From Chloroflexota bacterium (GTDB taxonomy: Bacteria > Chloroflexota > Anaerolineae > B4-G1), in assembly GCA_012514315.1 (NCBI GenBank), contig JAAZAN010000101.1, positions 1-34,599 of the forward strand: a stretch of DNA of 34,599 bases, written 5' to 3'. The notes below the pieces were generated by a model that was given only the letters and a program-made list of their open reading frames with translations, had not been told where the DNA came from and did no database searches. Shown here in pieces: positions 16,765 to 27,200 of the stretch. A program made the translations under genes and the position numbers. Numbering within the stretch: the first letter of the stretch is position 1; each line of letters opens with the position of its first letter.

Positions 16765-18274
16765 CGCGCCAGCCAGGGAAGCGCACCCCGCGTGGGGGGC
16801 GGTGTATGGCGCCCAGGAGAACGCCATCCGGGTCGGTGCGCTGCTGGTAATCGCTGCGCTGCTGTGCTTCCCGGGAGGCGCCGTTGCACAAGCACGTGCA
16901 TGGAAATCGCCGCCCGCGGATGAGTCTCGCTCGGACACTGATCCGCCAGCGACGTTCGACCGGGACCTGGCGGTCATGCTGCCCACGATTGGGCCGGATG
17001 AGACGGTCACCGTCGTGGTACTCATGCGCCGACAGGCCGATCTGAGCGGCTTGCAGGCGCTGAACCGTTCCATGCGGCTGGAGGCTGCCATCCGGGCGCT
17101 GCAGTCGCAGGCGCGATCGGATCAAGCGCGACTTGCATCCTTCCTGTTGGGCAACTCCGCGCCCGGCGCGGCTAGAAATGTGATCCACTTCTGGATCATC
17201 AACGCAGTCGTGCTCTCTGCAACGCCCGACCTCATTTATGCGCTGTCTGCTCGTTCGGACGTGGCACACATCGCGCTAAGTCGGACGTTTGAGGCGCCTG
17301 GTCCGGTCGTTCCAGTTGGTGACACGCCCAGCGGAGACGCGGCGGCCAACCTGGAGGTTGTCGGTGTCCCCGAGCTTTGGGACATGGGCGTCCGGGGCCA
17401 GGGAGTCGTCATTGCCAGTCTCGATACTGGCGTATCCTACTTGCACCCGGACCTGTTTCCGAAATGGCGTGGCGGGACGAATAGCTGGTTCGATCCGTAT
17501 GGTCAGCATACCGCCACGCCGGTCGACCTCACCGGTCACGGTACCCAGGTGCTGGGTGTGATAGTCGCGGGGGACGCGAGCGGCGTGGCGCTGGGAGTGG
17601 CGCCGGATGCACAGTGGATTGCGGCACGCATCTTCGATGATCGTGGCCGGGCTACCACCGCGGGCATCCTGGCTGCTCTGCAGTGGTTGCTTGATCCGGA
17701 CGGGGACCCGAGCACGCCCGATGCACCACATGTCGCCAACGGTTCGTGGGGATCGGCAACGACCGAATGTGACACGACGTTTCACCAGGCGCTCAGCAAT
17801 CTGCGGTTGGCCGGTATCCTCCCTGTCTTCGCGGCCGGCAACTTTGGTCCTGCCTCGGGCAGCAATGGCAGCCCGGCGAACTACCCAGAGGTGCTCGCGG
17901 CAGGCGCTACAGACAACGATGACGCGCTCTATGCGGCCAGCAGTCGGGGGCCATCCAACTGCACCGGCGGTGCGTTCCCCAGTCTGGTGGCGCCTGGTGT
18001 GGATATTCCCACGACCGAACGGTACGGGCTTTACACGACTCAGAGTGGAACGTCGTTGGCGGCGGCTCATGTTACGGGGGCAGCGGCGCTGCTCTGGAGC
18101 GCGATTCCAGGTGTGCCACTGGAGCAGATCGAGTCCATGTTGCTGAGTACCGCCGAGGATCTCGGACCGGAGGGCCCGGACTATGACTACGGGGTCGGCC
18201 GTCTCGATGTAGCAGCGGCATACCGGACAGTATACCGCTACTACTTCCCTCATGTAGTCATCGGACTCCCATAG
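16754..18274 (+). CDS. Secreted subtilisin-like serine protease, S8 family
   Basis: This protein of about 506 residues has a hydrophobic signal segment (about 26-46) and a propeptide-like region (about 65-185, with TVTVVVLMRRQADLS as in inhibitor I9-type prodomains), followed by the peptidase domain. The catalytic triad is visible: D224 (ASLDTGVSYLHPDL), H262 (GHGTQVLG) and S434 (SGTSLAAAHVTG), with oxyanion N363 (AAGNFGP). The usual Pro of GTSMAAPHV is Ala. The TTG start at 16754 overlaps the ATPase gene by 11 bases and has GGAGG 5 bases upstream. A GTG near 16802 is an alternative start. The C-terminus is YYFPHVVIGLP. Its operon position suggests processing or quality control of the exported oxidase proteins, but general proteolysis is possible. 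Confidence 0.88.
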   Translation: MWRSAPAREAHPAWGAVYGAQENAIRVGALLVIAALLCFPGGAVAQARAWKSPPADESRSDTDPPATFDRDLAVMLPTIGPDETVTVVVLMRRQADLSGLQALNRSMRLEAAIRALQSQARSDQARLASFLLGNSAPGAARNVIHFWIINAVVLSATPDLIYALSARSDVAHIALSRTFEAPGPVVPVGDTPSGDAAANLEVVGVPELWDMGVRGQGVVIASLDTGVSYLHPDLFPKWRGGTNSWFDPYGQHTATPVDLTGHGTQVLGVIVAGDASGVALGVAPDAQWIAARIFDDRGRATTAGILAALQWLLDPDGDPSTPDAPHVANGSWGSATTECDTTFHQALSNLRLAGILPVFAAGNFGPASGSNGSPANYPEVLAAGATDNDDALYAASSRGPSNCTGGAFPSLVAPGVDIPTTERYGLYTTQSGTSLAAAHVTGAAALLWSAIPGVPLEQIESMLLSTAEDLGPEGPDYDYGVGRLDVAAAYRTVYRYYFPHVVIGLP

Positions 18275-18353
18275 CGATGGCGACTTCCACTGGCTGCCGT
18301 CTCGCGAGCCCTCACTTCAGAAAGAGGTTTGAGAAACGGGCAGGTGTATAGAA

Positions 18354-19016
18354 TTACTCTCCTGCGGTACGATCGACCAGGCCTTGCTTCACAGCCAGCG
18401 TTGCCGCCTCAATGCGATTCGAGACCTCCAGCTTGGAGATGATATTGCTGACGTGCGTCTTCACTGTGGCGTAGCTGATGACGAGCCGTTCCGCGATTTC
18501 TGAATTGGTCATGCCATCCGCGATGCATGCCAGGACCTCGCGCTCACGGTCGCTCAGCTGCGAGCCCGCCGGGGGCTTGCGGGTTTTCAGACTGATCAGA
18601 TGGTGCAATGCCTCAGGCGCCAACGTCGCCTTCCCAACCCGCGCAGCCCGGATCGCCACTGCCAGTTCGTCGATGGATGTATCTTTCATCAGGTAGCCGA
18701 TGGCGCCGGCCTCCAGGGCCTCCTGAACCAGCGTCTCGTTGCAGAAGCTGGTTAGTGCGATCACTTGGACCGCCGGATCCACGCGTCGAATCTCACTTAT
18801 TGCATCCTTGCCGTTCATGTGCGGCATCATGAGATCCATCAACACCACGTGTGGGTCCACCTCTCGCACAAGATGAACGGCTGTCTCCCCATCGGCGGCC
18901 TCTCCCACCAGCTCCAGGTCGTTGAACGCGGCCAGGAACGTGGCCAGCCCACTGCGCACCATCTCGTGGTCGTCGACAATCATCACACGGATTCGATCTG
19001 GATCACACATAGTCAT
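18354..19016 (-). CDS. NarL/LuxR-type response regulator
   Basis: This 220-residue two-domain regulator has receiver residues D15/D16, phosphoacceptor D61 (VVLMDLMMPHMNG), T89 and K111. A LuxR-type helix-turn-helix lies at about 153-215 (LSDREREVLACIADGMTNSEIAERL, then ATVKTHVSNIISKL). Its start directly follows the stop codon of the large kinase gene with no gap. GAGGAG is only 3 bases before the first ATG, so the ATG at 19010 (two codons later) may be the true start. It is the obvious partner of the HisKA_3-type kinase upstream, and its best paralogue in the window is the receiver-only protein at 488-907. The adjacent convergent oxidase operon is a plausible target. Confidence 0.93.
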   Translation of the reverse strand: MTMCDPDRIRVMIVDDHEMVRSGLATFLAAFNDLELVGEAADGETAVHLVREVDPHVVLMDLMMPHMNGKDAISEIRRVDPAVQVIALTSFCNETLVQEALEAGAIGYLMKDTSIDELAVAIRAARVGKATLAPEALHHLISLKTRKPPAGSQLSDREREVLACIADGMTNSEIAERLVISYATVKTHVSNIISKLEVSNRIEAATLAVKQGLVDRTAGE

Positions 19017-22000
19017 CTACTCCTCACTCTCCAAGGCCTGTGGCCATCGCACAGTCACACGGGTGCCGCGTCCCACGTCGGTGTCGATATCCACATCGGC
19101 GCCGATAGCGTCAGCGCGCTCGCGCAAGATCCTCAGCCCGAGCGAACTGGGTAAGACACGATCGGGTTCGAAACCACGCCCGTCGTCTGTGATGATCAGC
19201 TCGACCCGCTCCGGCAAACGTCGCAGTGTCACATCGACCCGCTGGGCGCGGGCGTGCTTCACTACGTTGTTGAGCGCCTCCTGCGCGATGCGATACAGCG
19301 CGATCTGTGCCTCTTCGGGCACCTGGCCTTCGCCCTCCAGGTGGAGCTCGATATGCATTCGCCCCCGCCCGGCCATCGCCTGCGTCAGCTGTCCCAACAC
19401 GTTCCCTAGATCAGCCTCCAGCAAGGCTGACGGCCGCAACTCCAATAGCAGCGTCCGCATCTCGGCCAGCGCACCGCGAGTCAAGCCCTGTAGTTGGTTC
19501 AGGCCGCGCCAGACGGCCTCGGGGTTGTCGTCCCACAGGCGCGGCAAGGACTCAGCCACGACGCTGGCGGAGAACAAGAGTTGGCTAACCGCGTCATGGA
19601 GTTCACTGGCAAGCCGTGTCCGCTCCGCAGCCACCGCAGTGTACTGGGCTTGCTGGTGGAGAAGCGCGTTTTCGATCGCGATGGCGGCCCACGCTGCAAC
19701 AGTGCCCAGTAGCATCTGGTCGTGGTCATCAAACGGATCCGCAAGCGCGCGGACGGCCTCCATCACCCCGATCAGGCGACCCCGTGCGCGCAGCGGAGCC
19801 GCTAGCACGATGCCTCCTTCGAGAACGGCGCGTTCGGTGGCGCCGGCAATAGGCAGCGTTTCCTGTTCATGCAGGTCAGTGGTAATACTCTCGCCATGCT
19901 CGGCCACCCAGCCTGCGATGCCCTCGCCAAACCGAACCCTCGATCGTGCGCCCCCCCCATCCCGCGGCGATGGCGTGGATGCCCGACATATCAGCCATCG
20001 TGGATTGTCTGCGTCCACCAGCCATACGGAGCAGCCCGTCACGGTCAGGACTTGCGCGGTTGCCTGCATGATGCGGTCGAGCACCCGCTCCAGGTCCAAT
20101 GTGCCACTGAGCTCGCGACCAACGGCGTTTAGCAGAGCGAGCTCCTGGGTACGCTGTTCCAGCGCCTGTTCTGCCCGCTTCCGCAGTGTGATGTCCTGAA
20201 ATACGCCAATAGCCCCGGTGATCTGGTGGCGCATTGTGTGAATCGGGGCGGTATTGACAAGCAGATGCCGCTCCTGCCCGTCGGGCCAACCAATGGCCAA
20301 CTCAACATTGCGGCTGACCTCGCCGCGGATCGCCGACCAAGTCAGCGGCAGCTCGTTTCGGTCATATGGTGTTCCATCCGGCTTCACGAGCTGGAACTTC
20401 GCCTCAACTGGGGCATCCACGGGTTCAGACAAGGGCCCGGCGGCCAGCCGGTCGGCAGCGGGATTTGTCATTACGACGCGCCCTGTTTGGTCTATGACAA
20501 CGATCCCCTCGGGCGCATTCTCGATGATGGTGTTCAGTTGCCTCCGTTGATCCTCGATCTCGTGGGTCAGGCGCTCCAATTCCACGTTGCGTTTCTGCAT
20601 CTCCGCGGCCTGCCGCCGAAGCGCTTCTGCCTGGCGCTCCAGCTCCTCGTTGGCCTGCCTCAGCCGCTCCTGAACGTCGCGCAGCTCAGTGACGTCGGTG
20701 AAGACAGCGACAGCACCCACCGGGTTGTTGCCGGCGCCGACGATGGGAGAAGCGCTCACGGCGATCCACATATGCCCGCGCCGTGGATGATCCTTCCACT
20801 CGATGACCTGACCGGATATGATCTCGCCATCCAGCGCCCGCCGGATGGGCTGGCCCCGGGCCAGCAACATGCTCTGATTTGGACCAGTGTAATCTCCTGT
20901 GAAGACTACGCCGCTGAGCGCGCACATGGCTGCCTCGTTCATGCGTAACACGTCTCCCTCTGGGCTGAAGATCGCGACACCGTCGGCGATGGAGGTGATG
21001 ATGGTGTCCAGCTCGATCGCGCGATGCTCCGCTTGCTCGCGGGCTTCGATGTGCCCGAGGCCCAGTGATGCAAGCGCGGCAAGCTGCACAACAAGCGCCT
21101 CGTCCTCGGCAGCGAAGTCCCCACCTGCCTTGTTCGATGCCATGATCAGTCCGCTGGAGCGACCGTCCCGCCCGATCAGTCGTGCCCCAAGCAGGCCGTT
21201 GATCGGCGCATGGCCTTCGGGCAGGCCCTGCCAGTCCGGCTGATCGCGCAGCTCCGCGTCCGAAAACCTGAATGAGGGCGTCCCATTGAGCAGCCGAAGA
21301 TACACGCCGCCGCGTTCCACCGAGAACCGGTTGCTGGGAGGGCAGGGTTTGGTTTGATCGTCGTGCGAGACGATCCCCGTCCGAAATACCCCATGGGCGA
21401 ATCCATGCCCAGACACGGCCTGACGCGCGCCCGTGAGCAACCGCGCGGCGTCCACCACACGCTGTACCAGTCCGTCGACCGTTCGCTCTGCGAGGAGCTG
21501 TTCTGTGACCTGAATGAGCGTGCGCAGGTGGGTTAGGTAGGTCTCCTGTTGCCTCCGTTGTGTCTCCCGTTCGGTTACATCCAGCAGTGAGAGCACCAGC
21601 CCGCTCACATCTCCTCGGGTGTCCACGACCGGCGCCAGGCTCCAATCCCAATACGTCACGCCGCGCTCCGGTTGGTCTGGAAACTCGAACGGTTTGGCCA
21701 GAAAGGCGATCGGCTGTGCACGGTCGCGGACCCGCCGGAAGATGGCCTCGTTCTCGGGATTGGCGAACAGGTCGAAGTGGTTGCGCCCGATCAGCTCAAC
21801 CCTGGTGTGGCCAGAGTTCTGAGCATAGGCCGTGTTGACGTCAATGAAGTTGAACTCAGGATCAAGGTAGGCCAATGAGACGTGTGTGTTATGCATGATG
21901 GCCTGCAGGGCGTCTCGTTCTCGCCTGACTTCTTTGGCCAGCCGCTCCGCGCGATGACGCGCCTTGACGAGCTGGGTGACTTCGTGAGCCACAATCAGTA

Positions 22001-23690
22001 TGCGTGCTACTCGCCCATCCATATCCTTCAGTGGGATGTGATCAACATCCCAGTAGGTCAACGCCCGATCGCGACCCAGAGCGACGCCATGCTCACGGAG
22101 CTGGACTGCCTCTCCGGTCCGGAGCACCTGATCCAAAATGGCAGTCACACCCAGTTCGTGGAGCGCGGGAAACACGTCGACGAAGGGCCGACCGATGATT
22201 GGCGCCTGGGCTCCCGATATGCTACTGTAGTATGTGTTCGCCAACTCGTGGTGATGATCAGGGCCCGACACGACGGCAATGCCCAGCGGAGCGGCGCTCA
22301 CTAATCGCTCCAGCAGCTCGCGTTGCTGTTGGTTCAGTTCCAGCAATCGTTCGCGCTCACGGTTTGCTACGTGTTGATCCGTTATGTCCCAAGCATAGAC
22401 ACCGAGTAGGTAGTTGTGGTCGATCTCGATGGGGAAGAGAGTCGTCTGCACGAAGACAATTCTCCCATCTGGATGTCGGATCGAGTACTCGCTCATCTGT
22501 GGTCCGAATGCAGCCTCACCACCGGCGCAGATGGTGGCCATCCACTGCGGCATGGTCCCGGTGCTGCCCTGCTTACATTCCCCCGAGTAGAGTATACGTT
22601 GCAGCACGTCTCCCGCCTCGCTCCCAACTACATCCTCGCGGGCAAGTCCCGTAATGCGCTCCTGTGCGGCGTTCCATGCGACAATGTGGCCACTGGCGTC
22701 AATCAAGCCAACGCCGGCGGGAGACTGCTCCACGAACTGTCGGAAGCGCTCCTCGCTTCTCACCAGCCTCTCGCTAGTGCGGCTGTGATGCAGGGCGACG
22801 GCAGCCAGATCGGCGAAGGCCGTGGCGATCGCTGCATCGGCGTCAGTGAATCCGCTGGGCTTGTTGGCCAGCCCCAGGAGGCCTAGCGTCTGCCCGTCCA
22901 CGATAAGCGGGGAGAACAATACGGAATCCAGAGAGACGTGACCGTCGGGCAGCAGATGCGCCCAATCCGTGTTCGAGAAGCCGTTGTGATACATTGTTCG
23001 GCCGGATCGGTACACGGCTTCCCGCATCCCGCGGATGGGCATTGGCAACTCGGGGTCCACACTACATGCATAGGGCCCGTCATCAAGAAAGACCAGGTCA
23101 TTGTATGCGCCGGTGCGGTCGCTAAGCGCGATGTAGCCAGCCTGGCTGCCGATGATGCTTTGACATGCCTGGTAGATGGATGCCGCGGCTTCCTGGAAGC
23201 TGAGTTGATCAAGAATAGCACGTGTCCCTGTCAGGAGGGCGGAGACCTCAGCTTCGTGCAGACGTTGGCGGTCCACTCGGGACATCTCCGCAAACGATAC
23301 GTCTTCAGTATCAAGCTTGTCGCCAGGAGCTGAACGCTCCAGCCTCGCGGTCGCTATTGCACCCAGGTGGTCAAGATGTCGCCAAGGGATGTAGTCTGTG
23401 ACACCCGCTCGAAAGGCCTCGATGGCGATGTCTTCGCTACCGTAGGCCGTCGCCATCAGTACGGGCGTCAGCGGACGGCGCCGTCTGATGAGGCGGACTA
23501 ATTCCAGGCCATCAGACCATGCCATCTGATATGGTACCACGAATAGGCCGACGTCAGGATCAAGCAACAGACGCTCGAACTCGTTCTGATCGGCGGCCGT
23601 CACGTACTGAGCATCTGCCAGCCCCCGTTCCAGCTCGCGGATGAGTTCGGCTCGCGATGTGGCATTGTCGTAAGTGATGACTACCTTCAT
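19017..23690 (-). CDS. Giant PAS/GAF sensor histidine kinase, NarX/DegS type
   Basis: This 1557-residue kinase shows, in order: a degenerate receiver (1-118), GAF (about 155-305), three PAS domains (310-440, 455-575, 590-710), GAF (720-885), PAS (890-1005), coiled coil (1005-1055), PAS (1055-1170), GAF (1185-1340), HisKA_3 with H1365 (RLASELHDAVSQLL) and HATPase_c to the end (ITDDGRGF, LGLRILRERA). The receiver lacks the phosphoacceptor Asp (FVVPYQMAWSDG) and the Lys (YIPWRH). No membrane segment is evident, so it should be cytoplasmic and sense soluble or redox signals. AGGAG lies 8 bases before the ATG. It overlaps the SixA-like gene by 4 bases and abuts the response regulator gene, its likely partner. 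Confidence 0.92.
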   Translation of the reverse strand: MKVVITYDNATSRAELIRELERGLADAQYVTAADQNEFERLLLDPDVGLFVVPYQMAWSDGLELVRLIRRRRPLTPVLMATAYGSEDIAIEAFRAGVTDYIPWRHLDHLGAIATARLERSAPGDKLDTEDVSFAEMSRVDRQRLHEAEVSALLTGTRAILDQLSFQEAAASIYQACQSIIGSQAGYIALSDRTGAYNDLVFLDDGPYACSVDPELPMPIRGMREAVYRSGRTMYHNGFSNTDWAHLLPDGHVSLDSVLFSPLIVDGQTLGLLGLANKPSGFTDADAAIATAFADLAAVALHHSRTSERLVRSEERFRQFVEQSPAGVGLIDASGHIVAWNAAQERITGLAREDVVGSEAGDVLQRILYSGECKQGSTGTMPQWMATICAGGEAAFGPQMSEYSIRHPDGRIVFVQTTLFPIEIDHNYLLGVYAWDITDQHVANRERERLLELNQQQRELLERLVSAAPLGIAVVSGPDHHHELANTYYSSISGAQAPIIGRPFVDVFPALHELGVTAILDQVLRTGEAVQLREHGVALGRDRALTYWDVDHIPLKDMDGRVARILIVAHEVTQLVKARHRAERLAKEVRRERDALQAIMHNTHVSLAYLDPEFNFIDVNTAYAQNSGHTRVELIGRNHFDLFANPENEAIFRRVRDRAQPIAFLAKPFEFPDQPERGVTYWDWSLAPVVDTRGDVSGLVLSLLDVTERETQRRQQETYLTHLRTLIQVTEQLLAERTVDGLVQRVVDAARLLTGARQAVSGHGFAHGVFRTGIVSHDDQTKPCPPSNRFSVERGGVYLRLLNGTPSFRFSDAELRDQPDWQGLPEGHAPINGLLGARLIGRDGRSSGLIMASNKAGGDFAAEDEALVVQLAALASLGLGHIEAREQAEHRAIELDTIITSIADGVAIFSPEGDVLRMNEAAMCALSGVVFTGDYTGPNQSMLLARGQPIRRALDGEIISGQVIEWKDHPRRGHMWIAVSASPIVGAGNNPVGAVAVFTDVTELRDVQERLRQANEELERQAEALRRQAAEMQKRNVELERLTHEIEDQRRQLNTIIENAPEGIVVIDQTGRVVMTNPAADRLAAGPLSEPVDAPVEAKFQLVKPDGTPYDRNELPLTWSAIRGEVSRNVELAIGWPDGQERHLLVNTAPIHTMRHQITGAIGVFQDITLRKRAEQALEQRTQELALLNAVGRELSGTLDLERVLDRIMQATAQVLTVTGCSVWLVDADNPRWLICRASTPSPRDGGGARSRVRFGEGIAGWVAEHGESITTDLHEQETLPIAGATERAVLEGGIVLAAPLRARGRLIGVMEAVRALADPFDDHDQMLLGTVAAWAAIAIENALLHQQAQYTAVAAERTRLASELHDAVSQLLFSASVVAESLPRLWDDNPEAVWRGLNQLQGLTRGALAEMRTLLLELRPSALLEADLGNVLGQLTQAMAGRGRMHIELHLEGEGQVPEEAQIALYRIAQEALNNVVKHARAQRVDVTLRRLPERVELIITDDGRGFEPDRVLPSSLGLRILRERADAIGADVDIDTDVGRGTRVTVRWPQALESEE

Positions 23691-24202
23691 GGTGTAGACT
23701 CCTGCTCCCTGTCCCGTTTCGGATAGTCAAACAGGAACCGTGTTGCCTTGACGGTTCCTACGTCCAGCCACGAGTCCGTATCGAAATCCATCTCGACGAT
23801 GCCGCAGGTCGGCACATTGTCTATGTCACTGCCCGTTGCAAGGCGGTTCGCCAGATCGGTGAGGGCAGGGTTGTGTCCGACCAGTGCTACGTGATCGAGG
23901 ATGTCGGAGAGTTCGCGTACAATGTCAAGCAGATCGATAGCATCGGCGCTGTACAGACGTGCATCGTGAACGATGTCTTCGAGGGGATATCTTATCTCTG
24001 CCGCAATCGCCTCGGCTGTCGCCAGGGTGCGTGCGGCAGGGCTCGAGATCAGGCGATCTGGCCAGAACCCGCGGTCAGCGAGACGCCGGCCCATCGCTGG
24101 TGCGTCTCGCCGGCCACGTTTGTTCAAGGGGCGATCCCAGTCCTGCAACTCGGGGTGCTTCCAGCTTGACTTGGCGTGGCGGACGAGGGTCAGGGTTTTC
24201 AT
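23687..24202 (-). CDS. SixA-like phosphohistidine phosphatase
   Basis: This 171-residue histidine-phosphatase-superfamily protein has the nucleophile motif LVRHAKSSW (H8), the family-typical RPLNKRGRRDAP, the arginine motif SSPAARTLATAE and the second histidine in LVGHNPALTDL. Length and motifs fit SixA, which removes phosphate from HPt-domain histidines of phosphorelay kinases such as ArcB. It overlaps both neighbours by 4 bases (ATGA type), between two sensor kinases. No HPt domain is visible in either kinase, so its target is unclear. Alternatives are direct action on kinase phosphohistidine or an unrelated small-molecule substrate. Confidence 0.88.
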   Translation of the reverse strand: MKTLTLVRHAKSSWKHPELQDWDRPLNKRGRRDAPAMGRRLADRGFWPDRLISSPAARTLATAEAIAAEIRYPLEDIVHDARLYSADAIDLLDIVRELSDILDHVALVGHNPALTDLANRLATGSDIDNVPTCGIVEMDFDTDSWLDVGTVKATRFLFDYPKRDREQESTP

Positions 24203-27200
24203 CTGGGCTCCACATCTGCTTGCAGTACGCTGGCGATGACCTTCGCGAGCTCATCAAGTGCGGGTGGTTTGGAGATCCAACCACTCAGGCCGCGCGCACG
24301 CAATGCGTCGAGTTCTCCCTCCATCGGATGACCACTCATTAGGACGAATGGGAGGTCTTCGCCACGCTCGCGGAGCGCGTCCAGCAGCGCCATACCTCCC
24401 ATACCGGGCATGATGACGTCGCTCAGGATGAGCTGAATATGCCCTCGATTGCTATCAAGGACGGTCAGGGCGCCGATTCCGTCGTCCGCTTCCTGCACCT
24501 TGTAGCCCAGTTGCTCGAGGCTTGCTCGCAGAGCCCTGCGCACCGCGACCTGGTCCTCTACAACCAGCACGGTCTCTCCTGATCCTCTAGTGTCACTGGC
24601 CGTCTCGTCAACTTGAGCTAATACACCGTGCGAGGGCAGGGCGGGCAGATAGACTGTGAAGGTGGCGCCAAGTCCCACCTGCGTCTGCACATCTATGTGG
24701 CCCTCGTGCTGTCCCACGATTCCGTACACCTGGGCCAGTCCCAGACCGCTGCCCTCGCCGGGAGGCTTGGTTGTGAAGAAGGGCTCGAAGATCCGCGGCA
24801 GGTCGTTGGGCTGGATACCCGTGCCGGTATCCGATACCACTAACCGGACCCAGTCTCCGGCCCCCATAGAGGCGGGTAGAGGGGGTTCGTGATCCTCGAC
24901 TTCCAGGCGATCCAGCCCGATGAACAGCTTGCCGCCACCAACCATAGCATCCCTCGCGTTTACAGCGAGATTCGTGATCATCTGTTGCATCCGGCCGACA
25001 TCGGCATCTACCGTACACTCTTCTGAGCCACAGACCAACTCGATTTGGATGTTCTCCGGGATCGTCCGCCTGAGCAGGTCTACCTGGTCCCGCAGTACGC
25101 GACAGAGATCGACGGGCTGTCGTCTCAGCATCGCACGTCGGCTGAAGTCGAGGATCTGTTGGATCAGGTTGGCAGCTCGTTTGGACTGCTCAGCAACAAT
25201 CGAGAGTTGATCTCGTGTTGACAGAGGCACGTCGGAGTTGCGCAAGGCCATCTGCGTGTACAGCAGGATGATGGCCAGAATGTTGTTGAAGTCGTGGGCG
25301 ATCCCGGCAGCCAACTGCCCAAGCGACGCCAGGCGTCCTTGCTGCTCAAGCTGGTCTCGCACTTGTCTTTCCCTCGTCGTCTCGTTGATCACCAGGACCC
25401 AACCCTCGGGCCCAGGTTGGCCCGCGATGGGACGTGCGATAACCTCGAATGTGCGTTCGTCCAGATTGATCTCGTGCCACAGCCCCTTGGGGGGCGAGGC
25501 AATGATTTCGTCTATGGAGCGTGACCCCAAATGTGTCAGAATATCTCCCACCGCTGCACCAGCAAGCGCAGTGAGATCGCGCTCAGCGACTGGGTTCGCC
25601 ACAATGATTCGCGCCTCAGGGCTCAGCAGGAGCATACCGGTTGGCACGGTATCGACGATCTGCTGCACGCGACGCGCTTGTTCCTGCATTCTCGCTATGA
25701 GCCATTCGCGTTCGGCCTCGTCGCGCTTTCGCTCTGTGATGTCGGTGAACAGCGCAACCGAGCCAGCGAAAGACCCTCTGTCGTCCGCAAGACTCGTGGC
25801 CGATACCAGATGTGTCACGATCGTCCCGTCCTTCCGAACGAAGCGACGTTCATACTGATCGCCGTCGCCCAGCACCCGGCGTGCCATTCTCTCAGTGTGA
25901 TCCTGAACTTCCTCCGGAGGCATGAAGTCAGTAACGGGACGGCCCAGCATCTCCTCAGGCCGGTAGCCGAGCATTTCGCCCATCCGGCGATTGACGAAGG
26001 TGGTACAGAAACCCGCGTCCATCGACCAGATACCTTCGTGAGCTGTCTCAACCAGGCGGCGATAGCGCGCCTCGCTGTCACGGAGCGCCTTCTCCGCCTG
26101 CTTGGTCTCGGTGATGTCAAGCGCCGTGAATAGGACACCCTTTGAGAGGTCGGTGGGATCGAGAGGGCTGGATGATAGCAGGATCTGAATGATGGAGCCG
26201 TCTTTTCGACGCCAGCGTGTCTCGATCGAACCGATGCCGCGCTCGGCGATCTGATCGTACTTCACTTGGCCCACATACTCGTAGTCTCGCTTCGTGGGGT
26301 ACAACACACGAGCGTCCTGTCCCAGGAGTTCTTCGCGTGTGTACCCGGTGATGTGGCAGAGAGCGTCGTTCGCCTCTTGAATGATGCGGTCGACGACGAT
26401 GCCGATTCCCACAGGAGCAGCGCGGAAGATACTGCTGATACGGGCGTCCCGCTCACGCACTTCTGCCTCTGAACGACGCTGCTCGGTGATATCCTGCCCA
26501 AACTCCACCAGCCCCACTACGGCGCCATCCTCACTCCTGACTGGATAACCTCGTAGATGCCACACCCTTCCGTCTGGGGTGACCATTTCAGCCTGTTGGG
26601 GTAGGCCAGTCTCGCGCGCTATCAAGATAGGACACCCGGTACAGGGTTGGGATTGGCTTTGCCATATCTCGTAGCAGTGGCGTCCCACCAGTGCCTCAGC
26701 TGACTCCCCCACCGATTCTCCCGCCGCTCTGTTGGCCCATCTCACACTCAGGTCAAGGTCGTAGTAACCGAACAACTCCGCCGTGGAGTTCAGAATCAGC
26801 GACTTCTCAGTTTCGGAGCGTCTGAGCGCCTCCTCAGTCCTCTTGCGGTCGCTGATGTCGACGAGGGTAACCAGGACCATGGGCTGACGTCCTACATTGA
26901 GACATCTGGTCGAGATCAGGAAGGCAACATCGGTTCGTCGGCCGTTGACCTCAATGGGCAAGCAACCCTCTACCTGGTGATGGCTTACGCCGGTTTCCAG
27001 GGTATTCAGTATGGTACGGCGGGCCACGCACTGGTGACAGTGCGGGCCGTATCCGCAGCCATTTGGGTGCTCAAGCGAGTGCAGACAACGCAGCGCTTCG
27101 CCGCCACGAAGGCCTAGAAGCCCACCGGCTGGACGTCCCGAGAAGGTCATTGCGGGGCCATTTGCCTTGCGGACACGTCGGTCGCTATCCAGGAGCATCA

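Noticed and set aside
19160..19180. GGTTCGAAACC, which resembles a tRNA T-arm
   Set aside because: It sits inside the kinase coding sequence, and no acceptor, D or anticodon arm can be folded around it.
18922..20199. Long open frame (425 codons) on the plus strand
   Set aside because: It is antisense to the large kinase gene and translates to a Ser/Arg/Ala-rich string without domains.
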